NCBI GenBank assembly: GCA_015178975.1
Contig: WHVD01000019.1
Location: 248,001 to 312,000, forward strand
DNA from: Hysterangium stoloniferum
Taxonomy: Eukaryota; Basidiomycota; Agaricomycetes; Hysterangiales; Hysterangiaceae
Reading direction: 5' to 3'
Length of the DNA stretch: 64,000 bases
This document shows positions 35,796 to 46,076 of this stretch, in pieces; the first letter of the stretch is position 1; each line of letters opens with the position of its first letter. Made by a program: the position numbers and the translations under genes. Under the pieces are notes generated by a model that saw nothing but the letters and a program-made list of their open reading frames with translations, searched no databases and was not told the DNA's origin.

Positions 35796-36434
35796 ATGTC
35801 TAATATCAATGCCTTACTTGCGAGTATCCCAAAACTCTCGGGTGATAACTACCACGAATGGAAGTTTTCACTGTCAATGGTTTTGTGGCGTGCTGGATCA
35901 TGGAGTGTTGTTAATGGTGGAACAAAGGCACCTAAGGATGAGAATAGCAAGGAGTATTTGGATTGGGCAAAGCATTCGGAGGATGGTTACACGGCAATTG
36001 GATTGACAATCGCGTCAAGCCAACAATCGTATATTCGGGATTGCACCACTGGACCAGAGGCATGGCAAGCGCTTGCAAAAATCTATCAGGCAAATAATCA
36101 GGCCAATCGGATTTCGTTGAAACGCCAGCTCTATATGTACCAGCACGATGTCAAAAATCCAGTGATGGAATATGTCCATGGCATTTTGACTCTGGCTTCG
36201 CAGCTTCGAGCGATTGGAGTCGAGTTACATGATGAGGATGTGCCGGATGTCCTCATCTATTGTTTGGCTCTGGAATTTGGTGCGGTAGCAACTGCTCTTA
36301 TGCAGTGTGTGGGATTACTTACAGTTGAAGAAATTTCCGCGGCGCTGGTAGAAGAAGAAAGCCATCTAAAAGGGCGGAAAGAAAATGAGAGTCAAATTGC
36401 CATGAAAATGAAAGTTGACTCACCAAATATGTGA
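35796..36434 (+). CDS. Copia-type Gag (UBN2/DUF4219-like) of the gag-only element
   Basis: The ATG at 35796 opens MSNINALLASIPKLSGDNYH and then EWKFSLSMVLWRAGSWSVVN, the N-terminal signature of Copia Gag proteins (KL.G.NY..W). The body includes YQANNQANRISLKRQLYMYQ and continues to about residue 210. A TGA at 36432-36434 ends the frame just before a CCHC zinc knuckle (NCYRCNGEGHIAHFC) in the same frame; the stop fits a CGA to TGA change. Gag presumably packages element RNA; without the knuckle RNA binding would be weakened. Start chosen by homology. Confidence 0.8.
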   Translation: MSNINALLASIPKLSGDNYHEWKFSLSMVLWRAGSWSVVNGGTKAPKDENSKEYLDWAKHSEDGYTAIGLTIASSQQSYIRDCTTGPEAWQALAKIYQANNQANRISLKRQLYMYQHDVKNPVMEYVHGILTLASQLRAIGVELHDEDVPDVLIYCLALEFGAVATALMQCVGLLTVEEISAALVEEESHLKGRKENESQIAMKMKVDSPNM

Positions 36435-36727
36435 CAGCCGAAGAATTGCTATAGATGCAATGGCGAAGGTCACATTGCGCATTTTTGTCCCGCGCCGAGG
36501 CCGGTTGTTTCGTCTTCAAGTGGATTACCTACTGAAAACCAGGAGATCCCCACTGATAGTGCAGGGAGTGCTTATATTTTACGCACTTGAAATTATCGCG
36601 TGGACTAGGAGTTGCGGGTAGAGCTCCAAGGTCCGGCATTTGTTTGTAATCTGGGAGGTTGGGGGAACGCGTTCTAAGAGTGAGGATGCTCTGAGGTTTG
36701 GTTCGACGCCAAATGTACCAGACAAAT

Positions 36728-36850
36728 ATTGCGTCTAGTGGGCGCAGCGGGTTTCTCAAAAATTTCGAGCGGATTCTGCGTCTAGTGGGCGCAGTGGGTT
36801 TTTTCGTGTCAATTTTCGGATGGGTTTTGCGTCGAGTGGGCGCAATATTT
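36728..36850. repeat. Three direct repeats with palindromic core
   Basis: TTGCGTCTAGTGGGCGCA or a near variant occurs three times about 50 bp apart (about 36731, 36777, 36828) in the untranslated 3' part of the gag-only element. Each unit has TGCG...CGCA ends and can form a small hairpin. Confidence 0.75.
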
Positions 36851-36927
36851 TGTGTTAAAACTGGTTTATTTCTTGTTTTTCGTGTGTATGGTCTTACTGC
36901 ACACTTCAATGACTTGCAAAGTGGGCG

Positions 36928-37047
36928 TGTTAGATTACGTTGTATTGCAAGCCATTGATGCGTTTTACGCTCGGCTATTTCGTACTTTACAGTAGCTTAG
37001 TCATCGTACATAAACCTTGTCCGTTTTCCTTACGCTGTCATCGAACA
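36928..37047 (+). repeat. 3' LTR of the gag-only element
   Basis: 120 bp, preceded by a purine-rich AAAGTGGGCG stretch (possible polypurine tract) and followed by the target duplication GCTCC. Confidence 0.92.
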
Positions 37048-37089
37048 GCTCCTTCATATTCTTCCATGGCCTTAATATACTCTTCATCA

Positions 37090-38014
37090 TGGTGTTAGAG
37101 TAAACTGCAAGCTGGGGAACCACAGTATGAGACTCTCTATATAGGTACTAAGTAACTTAGATAGAGCAGTGTAGAATAAACCAGTGATATAGCTGGGCTT
37201 CCAGTTGAGGTTTCTACCCCTCAACTGGACTAACTATATACTGTACTACATGGTCTGTGCACCTGTCTGTAGGACTATCTGCTCAGGAACTATCTAATAA
37301 TAACTATCACATGATGTGAATCAGTTGAATCTATACAGACACAAAATGAGATATGAGGTCATAGGAGGATAGTCACAATTCATTGAATACACAAAATTTT
37401 ATGAAAAACTCCTCATATTTTTAAGTGAGACTATTTCTCCTGGCTATGACTACATGTTTTAGAAATTTATATTTCATTAACCCAAAATTTCATCTTTAAG
37501 ACTTGTACACTCCCTTAAAATATGCACAAATGTCATGGTTATACAAGATTATCTGGGTTGTTACCTAATCTTTGGGATAAAATACATTCTCTAGTATCTC
37601 CATGACTTTTAAAATGTCCACAAACATTATAGTTAACCAAAATTATTTGGGTTATGACTTAATCTTTGGGATGAGATGCATTCTCTTGTATATTATACAA
37701 ACTTTCAAATATATTTCATATAATTTAAATTTATTTGGTTTAGAAAGTTAACCAGAACTATCTGGCCAACCAATCCATGTTGTGGAATTTATCTCCAAAA
37801 GGATAATCTATATATGTTTGTTTGACTAACTTTTGTCAGATACAAGATAAATATTAATATTTCCTTATTCTCCAGAATATTATCTGATAGGCTGAATTTG
37901 ATTAAATATTAATTTTACAACAAACAATATAAATATATATACTTTAGTGGATAAACAACTTTTAAAGTTTTCGGTTATCCTCCATAGCTAATTGTATATA
38001 CTCATATTCTAACA
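37090..38014 (+). repeat. LTR-like repeat of about 925 bp in the Gypsy-3 gag
   Basis: Starts TGTTAGAGTAAACTGCAAGC and ends TATTCTAACA, with TG/CA termini. The first about 275 bp resembles the 298-bp solo LTR at 45592-45889; the rest (37366-37985) has an inverted copy at 44771-45391. It contains a repeated ATTATTTGGGTTATGACTTAATC-type motif. No matching target duplication seen, so the insertion is rearranged or its edges are misjudged. Confidence 0.6.
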
Positions 38015-38174
38015 ATTTGCTTTGGCATTTCTAGAACCCTTTCTAGAATACTTGCACTCATTATCCCAATGCTTAGGACTGCCACAATGTCTACATGGTC
38101 TAGCTCCTTTACTTTCAGGAGTAGACCCTTTGGAAATTGTTCTATCATCCCGAGAGAATTGAGGCTTGCCTATA

Positions 38175-39843
38175 CAGTGGGTCAAAAAACTGCCCCAATG
38201 TTTGTGCATTTTAGAAAGATTGGTATTGTGTGAAGGAATGACGGTCAAAAAACTGCCCCAATGTTTGTGCATTTTAGAAAGATTGGTATTGTGTGAAGGA
38301 ATGACATCAGCAAAAATTCTGAAAAATTCACATGATATACTAGAACATGTTGGCTATCTACCAACTTATGAAATCATGTGATTCCAATCAAAACTCATTG
38401 CTCAATAAATCAAACAAAATAATCACTCATTGGGGCAGTTTTTTGACCCTCTATTATTTTACAATCTAATACTTTGTATGACCCTCCTTTGCCTTTAAAA
38501 CTGCCTGTATCCTCCTAGGCATGTTTTCTATTAGCTTCTGGCATGTCTCTGGTGGTATTTCAGTCCACTCCTTTGCCACCTGTCCCATGATTCATGTACT
38601 CCTTTGGGTGGTATGTCATATTATTGGAGTTTGGCCCTGAGGTGTTGCCAGAGGTGTTCAATGGGATTTAGATCAGGGATTGGGCAGGCCACTTCATGGG
38701 AATGATGTTATTGTCAGAAAACCACTGGTCTGCCTTTTTTGAGGTATGTTTTGGATCATTGTCCTGTTGGAAATACCACATATCCTCAGCTATCTCCAAA
38801 CTTTCAATGCTCTCCTCCACTCCCTCCTCCAAAATCTCACAATACTGCACTGCATCCATGTTCTCCTGCACCTCTATCAGCTTCCCCACCCTATTCCAGC
38901 CTATACACCCCCAAACCATCAAGTTATTCCCCCCTCCATGTTTGACAGTTGGTGTGGTGGTCCTGTCTGATATTGGTTCCCCTTGTTGCTTCCAAACATA
39001 TACCTTCCCATCTGACCCAATCCTATTGATTTTTGTCTCATCAGTCCACAACAACCTCTTCCAGTCCTCCATAGTCCAATTTTCATGGTATTGGGCAAAC
39101 TTTAGACATTGCTGATGATGAGACCCCTTGAGCATAGGGACTTTCTTCTTTGTTGCTGACCTAAAGCCAGCTTCCTTCAACACATTCCTAACAGTCTGAG
39201 GAGTGACAAAGGTAGATATGATGGAATTTATGAATTGGGTGGCTTGGACAGCATTGTCAAGCTTCCCAGAGCTGATTTGACAGATAATTGACTGTTTATC
39301 ATAAGGGGAAGGCTTGGAAGAATGGCCACCAGGATGATTTTCCTTATCCCCCTTTACCTCCCTACTGATCCTGCCAATAGTACCCTTCCCCAGGCCAGTC
39401 CTAGCTTGAATTTGACAATGGGAATACCCCTCATTGAGGAGAGAAACAACAGAAGAATGCTTTTCAGCAGAGATGGATTTCATAGTGGTGGTAAGGAGTC
39501 AAGGAGATGAATGAACAAAGTTCAACATGCCAAATTGATACACATAAGGTCACATGACATGTTGATGATTCATATGACCCACTCCTACCTTATACTGGTG
39601 TGTAACATTGAAAATCAGAGAAAATAATAGAGGGTCAAAAAACTGCCCCAATGAGTGATTATTTTGTTTGATTTATTGAGCAATGAGTTTTGATTGGAAT
39701 CACATGATTTCCTAAGTTGGTAGATAGCCAACATGTTCTAGTATATCATGTGAATTTTTCAGAATTCTTGCTGATGTCATTTCTTCACACAATATCAATC
39801 TTTTTAAAATGCACAAACATTGGGGCAGTTTTTTGACCCACTG
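38175..39843 (-). mobile_element. Tc1-B: Tc1/mariner element, 1669 bp, inactive
   Basis: Ends CAGTGGGTCAAAAAACTGCCCC (left) and its complement (right), flanked by TA at 38173-38174 and 39844-39845. Terminal inverted repeats exceed 200 bp and each terminates internally in an inverted copy of the terminal motif (about 38427-38452 and about 39630-39655). The first 63 bp (38180-38242) is perfectly duplicated in tandem at 38243-38305. It interrupts the Gypsy-3 gag between the capsid and zinc-knuckle regions. Confidence 0.92.
38490..39483 (-). pseudogene. Tc1-B transposase, frameshifted DD34E
   Basis: Open from MKSISAEKHSSVVSLLNEGY at 39483. Helix-turn-helix region (HCQIQARTGLGKGTIGRIS), first Asp in LLWTDETKINRIGSDG, second in YFQQDNDPKHTSKKA. 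At about 38682 one C is missing in the codons for Q-S-P-D, so the frame ends as WPAQSLI-stop. In the shifted frame NPIEHLWQHLRAKLQ follows (the catalytic Glu), then a TAA and another shift before IQAVLKAKEGHTKY. Inactive as it stands. Confidence 0.88.
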
Positions 39844-42317
39844 TAATAGGTGAAGCACCAATAAGGTTAGTTCTGGCAGACTGGAAGAAATTCCTCCTGC
39901 TTGAACCTTGATCAGGACCTGGTAGATTAGATCTAGCAGTCCTTGGTGCATCACGCATCATTTGTTCAAGCTGCCTTACTCTTCTATCTAATACATTATC
40001 ATGACTTGGGAATGGAGTATGCTCCAATGCTTCTTCATGATATTTTATTGCTGCTGCAAATTCTACTACATAAGTCTTTGCAATGGTGCACATCTAAGAT
40101 AGTTGTCCAGAATTTAGGTGCTCCATTCATCACTTCTATCATAACTTCTGAATCACTCATTCTATAGACTAGGCCAAGTAATTCAGATTTTCTAATGTAG
40201 TAATTGCTTGGTGATTCTGTTCTATATCCAGCTTCTCTGTAGTGTGCTCTGTTTGCTCAGCTCTTTTGTCTGTCAAGCCAGGCTCAGTTCATATAGTATG
40301 TGCATACTATATCTCAAAGTGTACCCCAATTCTGCATTGCTTCTCTTCTATAACTACTTGGTAAAGACCAGAACCATAAGTCTGCATCCTTCTCAAGTCT
40401 AGTGGGTACAACTTCTCCTAGCTCATTATATATACTTGTACTACACTCTGATAGGTTGTTTATCTTCAAAACCCATTTGGCAAGAGTGTCAGGATCACCA
40501 TCCCATTTGGGTACAATATCAGGCTTCAACTTAAGATCAAAGTGAGCTCCTTTATCTTCTTGCTTTGCCCTAGATAATTCTGACAGTCTCCTAATACCCT
40601 TAGGTCTATGGGATTTATCCTCAGACGAGCTATCACTACTTCCTGGATCTCCAGGAGGCTGAGGACTTCCTGATCTTATTTTCTGACTCTTCTCACTAGG
40701 TAATCCCCTCTGATGATGTCTCAAAGTTGGCCCATGCTTTGGGTGAGGACTAGGTGAATGTGGTGGACCATAGTCACTGTCAGATGATGGCTCATCAGGT
40801 GGAAAACTAGCTTTAGTGTACTTGGGAATTGTACTTGGCTTTGGTAAGTTATAGGCTCTTGATTTTTTACTTAAGTACTGCTTATTATCTTCAAAGATAT
40901 CAGATAATCGGCATGACTCTGTCAGATGTATGGGATGTTCTTGATAAGGTGATATTTTAGAAGTAATTCTTGGCCCAAACATCACTTCTGACTGTTTTCT
41001 TCTTGCAGCTTCAAAGCCATGTTCTTCATGAAGTGGCTTCATGGGTTCTGATTCTTGGGGAATTGACTGAATTTCACTAGGATGAGCTGGTGTTGAAGCT
41101 TCAATCCCCTCAAACTCTACTGTAGGGCTAGGACCTCTTGAAGGTGACTTTACTTCTTTTCCTTTCTTTTCTGATGGCATCAATGCCTTATAATCATATA
41201 AATAAGCTAACAAGTTTTCAACTTCTTCTCTATACAAAACAGCCATTATTTCAAAATCATTAGCATTCCATGCTATCAGTGGATTGTTGTCTGTTCCCCA
41301 AGTAGGCATACAAGGAATTGATACTTCACTTTTATTTAGAATGGGAATTGACCTAATCAAATGCCTTTCTAACATATGAGTGAAATTTTCAAACTTGATT
41401 GGGTCTAGATAATACCCAATTAAGTCACTAGAATCACTAGTAGTTGGTGTTCCAACTAACAAGTCTTCCAGAGCACCCAATAGTGGCTGAAAGAACCTTT
41501 CAGCATAATGAGGCAGGTTCTCTAACTTCAATCTTTCATCATTTGGAAATTCTGACATGGCTAATGCCAGCATAATGTCTCGGTGGTGATTCATTCTTGG
41601 ATCACCATCATAAGTTCTTCTCAATCTACTAGTACCAGGATACAAGTAAGTCTTGTCCTTAGCTATATCCTCTCTGTCAGTAACTTCTTTTACTGGTTCA
41701 AAACTGAAATGCTGAATTGGTGAAGCAGGTATAGTAACATTCAAGAACCTTTCATCCCTTTCAGAAATTTGTTCTGTTATGGAGGATAGTTCTTGAGCCA
41801 TTTCTGCTTTAAGAGTTGGTGTAGATAACATTGATGAATAGGAGTTAGATATGAGTAGGTTTTTTGTTTGTTTTAAAATGTAACTATTGTAAACTATGTA
41901 AACCAAAAGCTAATTTATTTAACACTCAGTTGTCAGCTGCAATAGCCTAATCCCAGAATCACAGGAGTGATTACCTGGTTATTTCCTGGAGAACTAAAAA
42001 CTGTCTCAACCAGAGAATCAGTCCCAACAGTTGGTGTTATGAAACAGATAAGAATGTCCTTGACAATTGGTAAACTACTTAAGAAACTAAACTGCTAATT
42101 AATCACAGTATTTCCCAGAACATCCACCAATTTGTGATGTATTAGCCTTATTTTAATACTATCTTCTGAAAAAGAAGTCCAGTGCTCTATCAAAATGTGC
42201 AAATATGCAATTTACTGCAAGGTAAAATAATTTAAGTATTTGATATTAATCAGTGGCAGCCTGAATAGACTTAGAACCCCTGAAGTCAAGAGTTTACTTG
42301 AATATATGCACCCTACT

Positions 42318-43137
42318 TGTTAGGGTACATACATGGTGGGTTTCTGGAGAAACCCGCGGAATATCCGGTAGGACTTGGCTTCAGCTTATAGGCTGCACCC
42401 TCACGAGATCGTGTTGTCCAATTTCAGACAGGTGGATGGGAATCCCGGGGAGTCTGGGTGGGGTTCGTGGGTCGAGGGGTCATAGGTCAGAGGTTGTGGG
42501 CCGAGAGGTTGGGAGTCAAGATAAATAAGAGAGATAGATGCACCAGAGCCTGTAGGCTCCAACTAGCGTGAGCAGTGTAATTCAAGTAGGAGTTTAGAGC
42601 GGAAAATGTATTAGATTACTGGGGGGAATCTAAGCCGATTTTCTGACTGGATTGTATGTACAACATCTGCCAGACTATATAGACCGTGGAATGAATGACA
42701 TACCAAATCCAGTAATAATGAAATGAAACTAGCAAAACATAAAACGAGAATAGTAAACACCAAATTTGGTGTTACAGTAGGAATGGGACAGAACGGAGTG
42801 GAGTCCGAATTGTGACAAATCATAAACCATAATGGGAAATGGAGTGGGAGCAGAGTCCGAATCGTGACAGGTCATTTGACTAAAATGGGAATGGGGCTCT
42901 GTTAGAGGAATGATGGGTTTTCCAAGTGGGGTTCAGTGACTGATGCATGGGACGAGGTCAGACGTATGGAGTCCGGTGGGTATTCTGGTGACTGATACAC
43001 AACGTAATGGAGTCAAATGTAGACAAGTCTGACATACGGAGTCCAGCAGGAATTCCGGTAAACTGACAATTGGTGTGTATAGGTGCGGGTGCATATAAGT
43101 TAGTGCCCAGAGTCCAGTGGGAATTCCAGTCATAACA
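42318..43137 (-). repeat. Solo LTR, family 2 (820 bp, TSD CTACT)
   Basis: TGTTAGGGTACATAC...CCAGTCATAACA with CTACT at 42313-42317 and 43138-43142. More CpG-decayed than the copies at 22003 and 49817, hence older. Confidence 0.92.
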
Positions 43138-44476
43138 CTACTTCACAAAGAAGGTTTTGAGAGCTGCTTTTGCAAGCTGTTCTTTTTCTATGAAAACAAC
43201 TACTAAAATATGAATAACAATTCACTGATTCCAAAACTAGATTCAACTTCGATTCTAGCTAGTTTATATATATTTTATACTATTTATCAAACAGTAAAAA
43301 TATTTATAAACAGGTCAAAAGATTAGATATAGAATAGAACACTATTTGGCTAATATATGCTTTATTTACACTAACCTACAGGGTCTACTGTGATACTAAC
43401 TTATCAGGATCTTAATGTAGTCTTAAGGATCTTGCAAGAATATTCTCAGTATTTATTTATGCCAAAAACCAGGTAGGAATTAGAATATATGTATTTCTAA
43501 TCTCGATATAACCTAAAATATTTATTACTTTAATTGATAACCAGCAACTCAACTAGAGGTGGATAAGTAATAAAGGATAGCCAGCTACTCAACTAAGAGG
43601 TGGCAAAGGGGAACAGAACTCTTGTCAGAAGCTCAACTAAAGGTGACAAGGGTATAAGATTATTACCAGAAGCTCAACTAGAGGTGGCAATGGATCTTGT
43701 GTTAGTGCCAGAAGCTCAACTAGAGGTGGCAGGGATCCTGACTAAGCTGCTTGCTGCAGTGACACACAGATGTGGTGTAGTAAATGGGTTAAAGTGAGCT
43801 ATATTTCAGTGGTGGAGCAAAGCTCCTTATATACAGTAAAATCTTAGACATGGGAGAATGTACTAGAAATGTTTCATCTAACAAAGAAATAGTGGAACAA
43901 TGGAACAGCACATCTTTTGTCTGCAGTCGCACATGGCCATGTGGCTGCACACAAAGGGACTATTGCGTGCTTACTAATCCAACATGTTTTACCTATTTTT
44001 AGCTATTCTACCTGGAATCTGCTGGAATATTCCAGGAGTTTCTACTACTTTCCATTGTAGCATATATGCTGATGTAATGTTCTTGTGCATCACGACGTTG
44101 ATGATTTTCATGTGTGCGCGCTGATTACATAATTTTCCCGCACATGTCACAGTGTTTCCATATGTGTGACATTATTGTTATTCAGCCATTTGTGACAACT
44201 TGTCATGTTTGTGACAACTTGTCGTGTTTGTGACAATATTCCTGCACATTGTGCAATAAGCACAGATGGTTGACTTCAAAGATATTTAGTTAAAAAAGAA
44301 TAAACAGTAGAATTTCGATAGTTCTCCCAAAATAAATGATAAAAATATGAAATAAATTGTAAAAATTCAGGTTAATTTCAGGAGACTATTGTACAATAAT
44401 TCCATCACAATATAAGTACATTTAAACTTGTTTTTATTGATTTGTTAGGGGAGATTGGTTAAAAATCAGGAAAAAC
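43138..44476. other. No gene; AT-rich, one minisatellite
   Basis: Between 43545 and 43735 the phrase CCAGAAGCTCAACTAGAGGTGGCA recurs four to five times with a period of 40-55 bp. Around 44150-44240 TTTGTGACAACTTGTCATG recurs two to three times. No ORF of interest on either strand. Confidence 0.6.
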
Positions 44477-44695
44477 CTAGAAATACATAACACTTGTAGA
44501 AAGTATATTAAACTTTTTTGTCACTCTTTCCTCCATTTTAGCTTGTTCTTCTATGACTTCATTGAAGAATGATTTCATCATCTTGAAAACCCTTTTAGAA
44601 AACATTTCTATCAGTCTTTCCTCCCTTTCAGCTTGTTCTTCTGCAAAGTTATTGAAGAATAATTCCATCATCTTAAAAACAGTGTGTGCTTGCAT
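44477..44695 (-). CDS. Short ORF with a duplicated coiled-coil segment
   Basis: 72 aa with two consecutive similar units, VFKMMELFFNNFAEEQAERE... and VFKMMKSFFNEVIEEQAKME..., each about 29-30 residues and predicted helical and charged. It adjoins the inverted LTR-like copy at 44771-45391. Whether it is expressed is unknown; the DNA duplication (about 90 bp) is certain. Confidence 0.3.
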   Translation of the reverse strand: MQAHTVFKMMELFFNNFAEEQAEREERLIEMFSKRVFKMMKSFFNEVIEEQAKMEERVTKKFNILSTSVMYF

Positions 44696-44770
44696 TGTAT
44701 AGTGATTACTATCATTGGGTATTTGGTTTTCAAAAAATTCATTTTTTTAATTTGTATCCTTTTGTCATCA

Positions 44771-45391
44771 TCTAGGAGGATAACCCAAAACTTTAAAAGT
44801 TATTTGTCCACTAAAGTATATATATTTATATTGTTTGTTGTAGAATTAATATTTAATCAAATTCAGTCTATTAGGTGATACTCTGGAGAATAAGGAAATA
44901 TTAATATTTATCTTGTATCTGACAAAAGTTAGTCAAACAAACATATATAGATTATCCTTTTGGGGATAAATTCCACAACATGGATTGGTTGGCCAGATAG
45001 TTCTGGTCAACTTTCTAAACCAAATAAATTTAAATTATATGAACTACATTTGAAAGTTTGCATAATATACTAGAGAATACATCTAATCCCAAAGATTAAG
45101 TCATAACCCAAATAATTTTGGTTAACTATAATGTTTGTGGACATTTTAAAAGTCACAGAGATACTAGAGAATTCATCTCATCCCAAAGATTAAGTCATAA
45201 CCCAAATAATTTTGGTTAACCATGACATTTGTGCATATTTTAAAAGAGTATACAAGTTTTAAAGATGAAATTTTGGGGTAATGAAATATAAACTCCTAAA
45301 ACATATAGTCATAGCCAAAGGAAATAGTCTTACTTAAAAATATGAGGACTTTTCCATAAAATTGTGTATATTCAATGAAGTGTGACTATCC
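44771..45391 (-). repeat. Inverted copy of the 37366-37985 LTR segment
   Basis: Runs antiparallel to 37366-37985 over about 620 bp with high similarity (shared blocks include ACTTTTGTCAGATACAAGAT and GGCCAACCAATCCATGTTGT on the complementary strand). It lacks both LTR ends; its right edge abuts a family 1 LTR end at about 45398. Confidence 0.75.
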
Positions 45392-45397
45392 TCCTCA

Positions 45398-45448
45398 GAT
45401 GTTTCGGATGATATCGGATATTAAAGTATCCAGGAACAGGTCATAACA
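45398..45448 (-). repeat. Family 1 LTR, terminal fragment
   Basis: GGATATTAAAGTATCCAGGAAC followed by AGGTCATAACA corresponds to the end of family 1 LTRs read antisense. Only about 50 bp remains, at the junction between the inverted LTR copy and the Copia-1 coding sequence. Confidence 0.65.
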
Positions 45449-45591
45449 CCCAGATAGAAAGCTCATTGGTGAAGTCCCCCTTGCTGATGATGGTCTATAC
45501 AAGGTGGAGCACAAGATGTGCCATAGTACTGCAAATGTGACCTCAAAGACAATGTCAATTAATGAATTGCACCAATGACTGGGGCACATTG

Positions 45592-45889
45592 TGTTCGGAT
45601 CTGCAAGCCTGGGGGACCACAGTGCAATGACTCTCAACACTTGGAGCGAATGCCACTAAGAGTTGAGCGGGTAGAAGTTAACCGGTGATATAGCTAGGTT
45701 TCCAGATGAGGTCCTACTCTCATCTGGATGTAACTATATACTAAGATATATGGTCTGTGCACTTGGTTTGACGGAACTAAGGGAACACTAAACTAAATAT
45801 AGCTAATCACATGTGTGAACCAGATCGGAAAAATACATTCACAATACGAGGTATGATATAATACTAATTGTAATCATCATACTCTAACA
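45592..45889 (+). repeat. Solo LTR, family 5 (298 bp, TSD CATTG)
   Basis: TGTTCGGATCTGC...CATACTCTAACA with CATTG at 45587-45591 and 45890-45894. Removing it with one CATTG restores the Copia frame (GHIEPN). Related to the left 275 bp of 37090-38014. Confidence 0.88.
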
Positions 45890-46076
45890 CATTGAACCCA
45901 ATGCAGCGAAGAAATCAGTTCAGGATGGTCATATCCTCAGGATAAACCTGGACTTATCTAGTGAGCCAACATTTTGTATGGCATGCATACAGGCCAAAAT
46001 CACACAACTGCCTGTACCAAAAGAGTGCACCAGTGAAATCACAGAAAACATTGGCGATAAAATCCACTCAGATATA

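Larger units (their letters stand above)
35619..37047 (+). mobile_element. Gag-only LTR retrotransposon (TR-GAG-like), 1429 bp, TSD GCTCC
   Basis: Two direct terminal repeats of 120 bp (35619-35738 and 36928-37047) appear identical. Both start TGTTAGATTACG and end ATCGAACA, and GCTCC flanks the whole (35614-35618, 37048-37052). A primer-binding site lies directly after the 5' LTR, and a gag-like ORF fills the first half of the interior. There is no protease, integrase or RT. Length and content fit a non-autonomous terminal-repeat element with a gag domain, mobilised by a related Copia element (see the Copia-3 gag and matching PBS at 62-63.7 kb). LTR identity implies a very recent insertion. 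Confidence 0.9.
35440..41831 (-). pseudogene. Gypsy-3 gag gene, broken by three nested insertions
   Basis: Coding pieces, leftward: 41831-40314 (starts MLSTPTLKAEMAQELSSITE; proline/serine-rich; ends KWVLKINNLSECSTSIYNEL plus a capsid-like part), continued 40313-39846 (AHYREAGYRTESPSNYYIR and EALEHTPFPSHDNVLDRRV), then 38174-38015 with a CCHC knuckle ([14 protein letters not shown]), then 37089-37048 joined to 35618-35460 (EEYIKAMEEYEGAYLNAS and SSDSSEEEEKLDF). The gaps are Tc1-B (38175-39843), an LTR (37090-38014) and a gag-only element (35619-37047). Three stops between 40316 and about 40255 are TGA where Arg is expected. This resembles the large gag of Agaricomycete Gypsy elements; no pol follows. 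Confidence 0.8.

Noticed and set aside
36728..36850. Regularly spaced repeats that could suggest a CRISPR array
   Set aside because: Only three units, eukaryotic context, imperfect repeats inside an LTR element; no cas genes.
37090..45889. One large retroelement bounded by the LTR-like repeats at 37090 and 45592
   Set aside because: The 45592-45889 LTR is a solo insertion with its own CATTG duplication inside Copia, and the other similar segment is inverted, so they do not bound one element.
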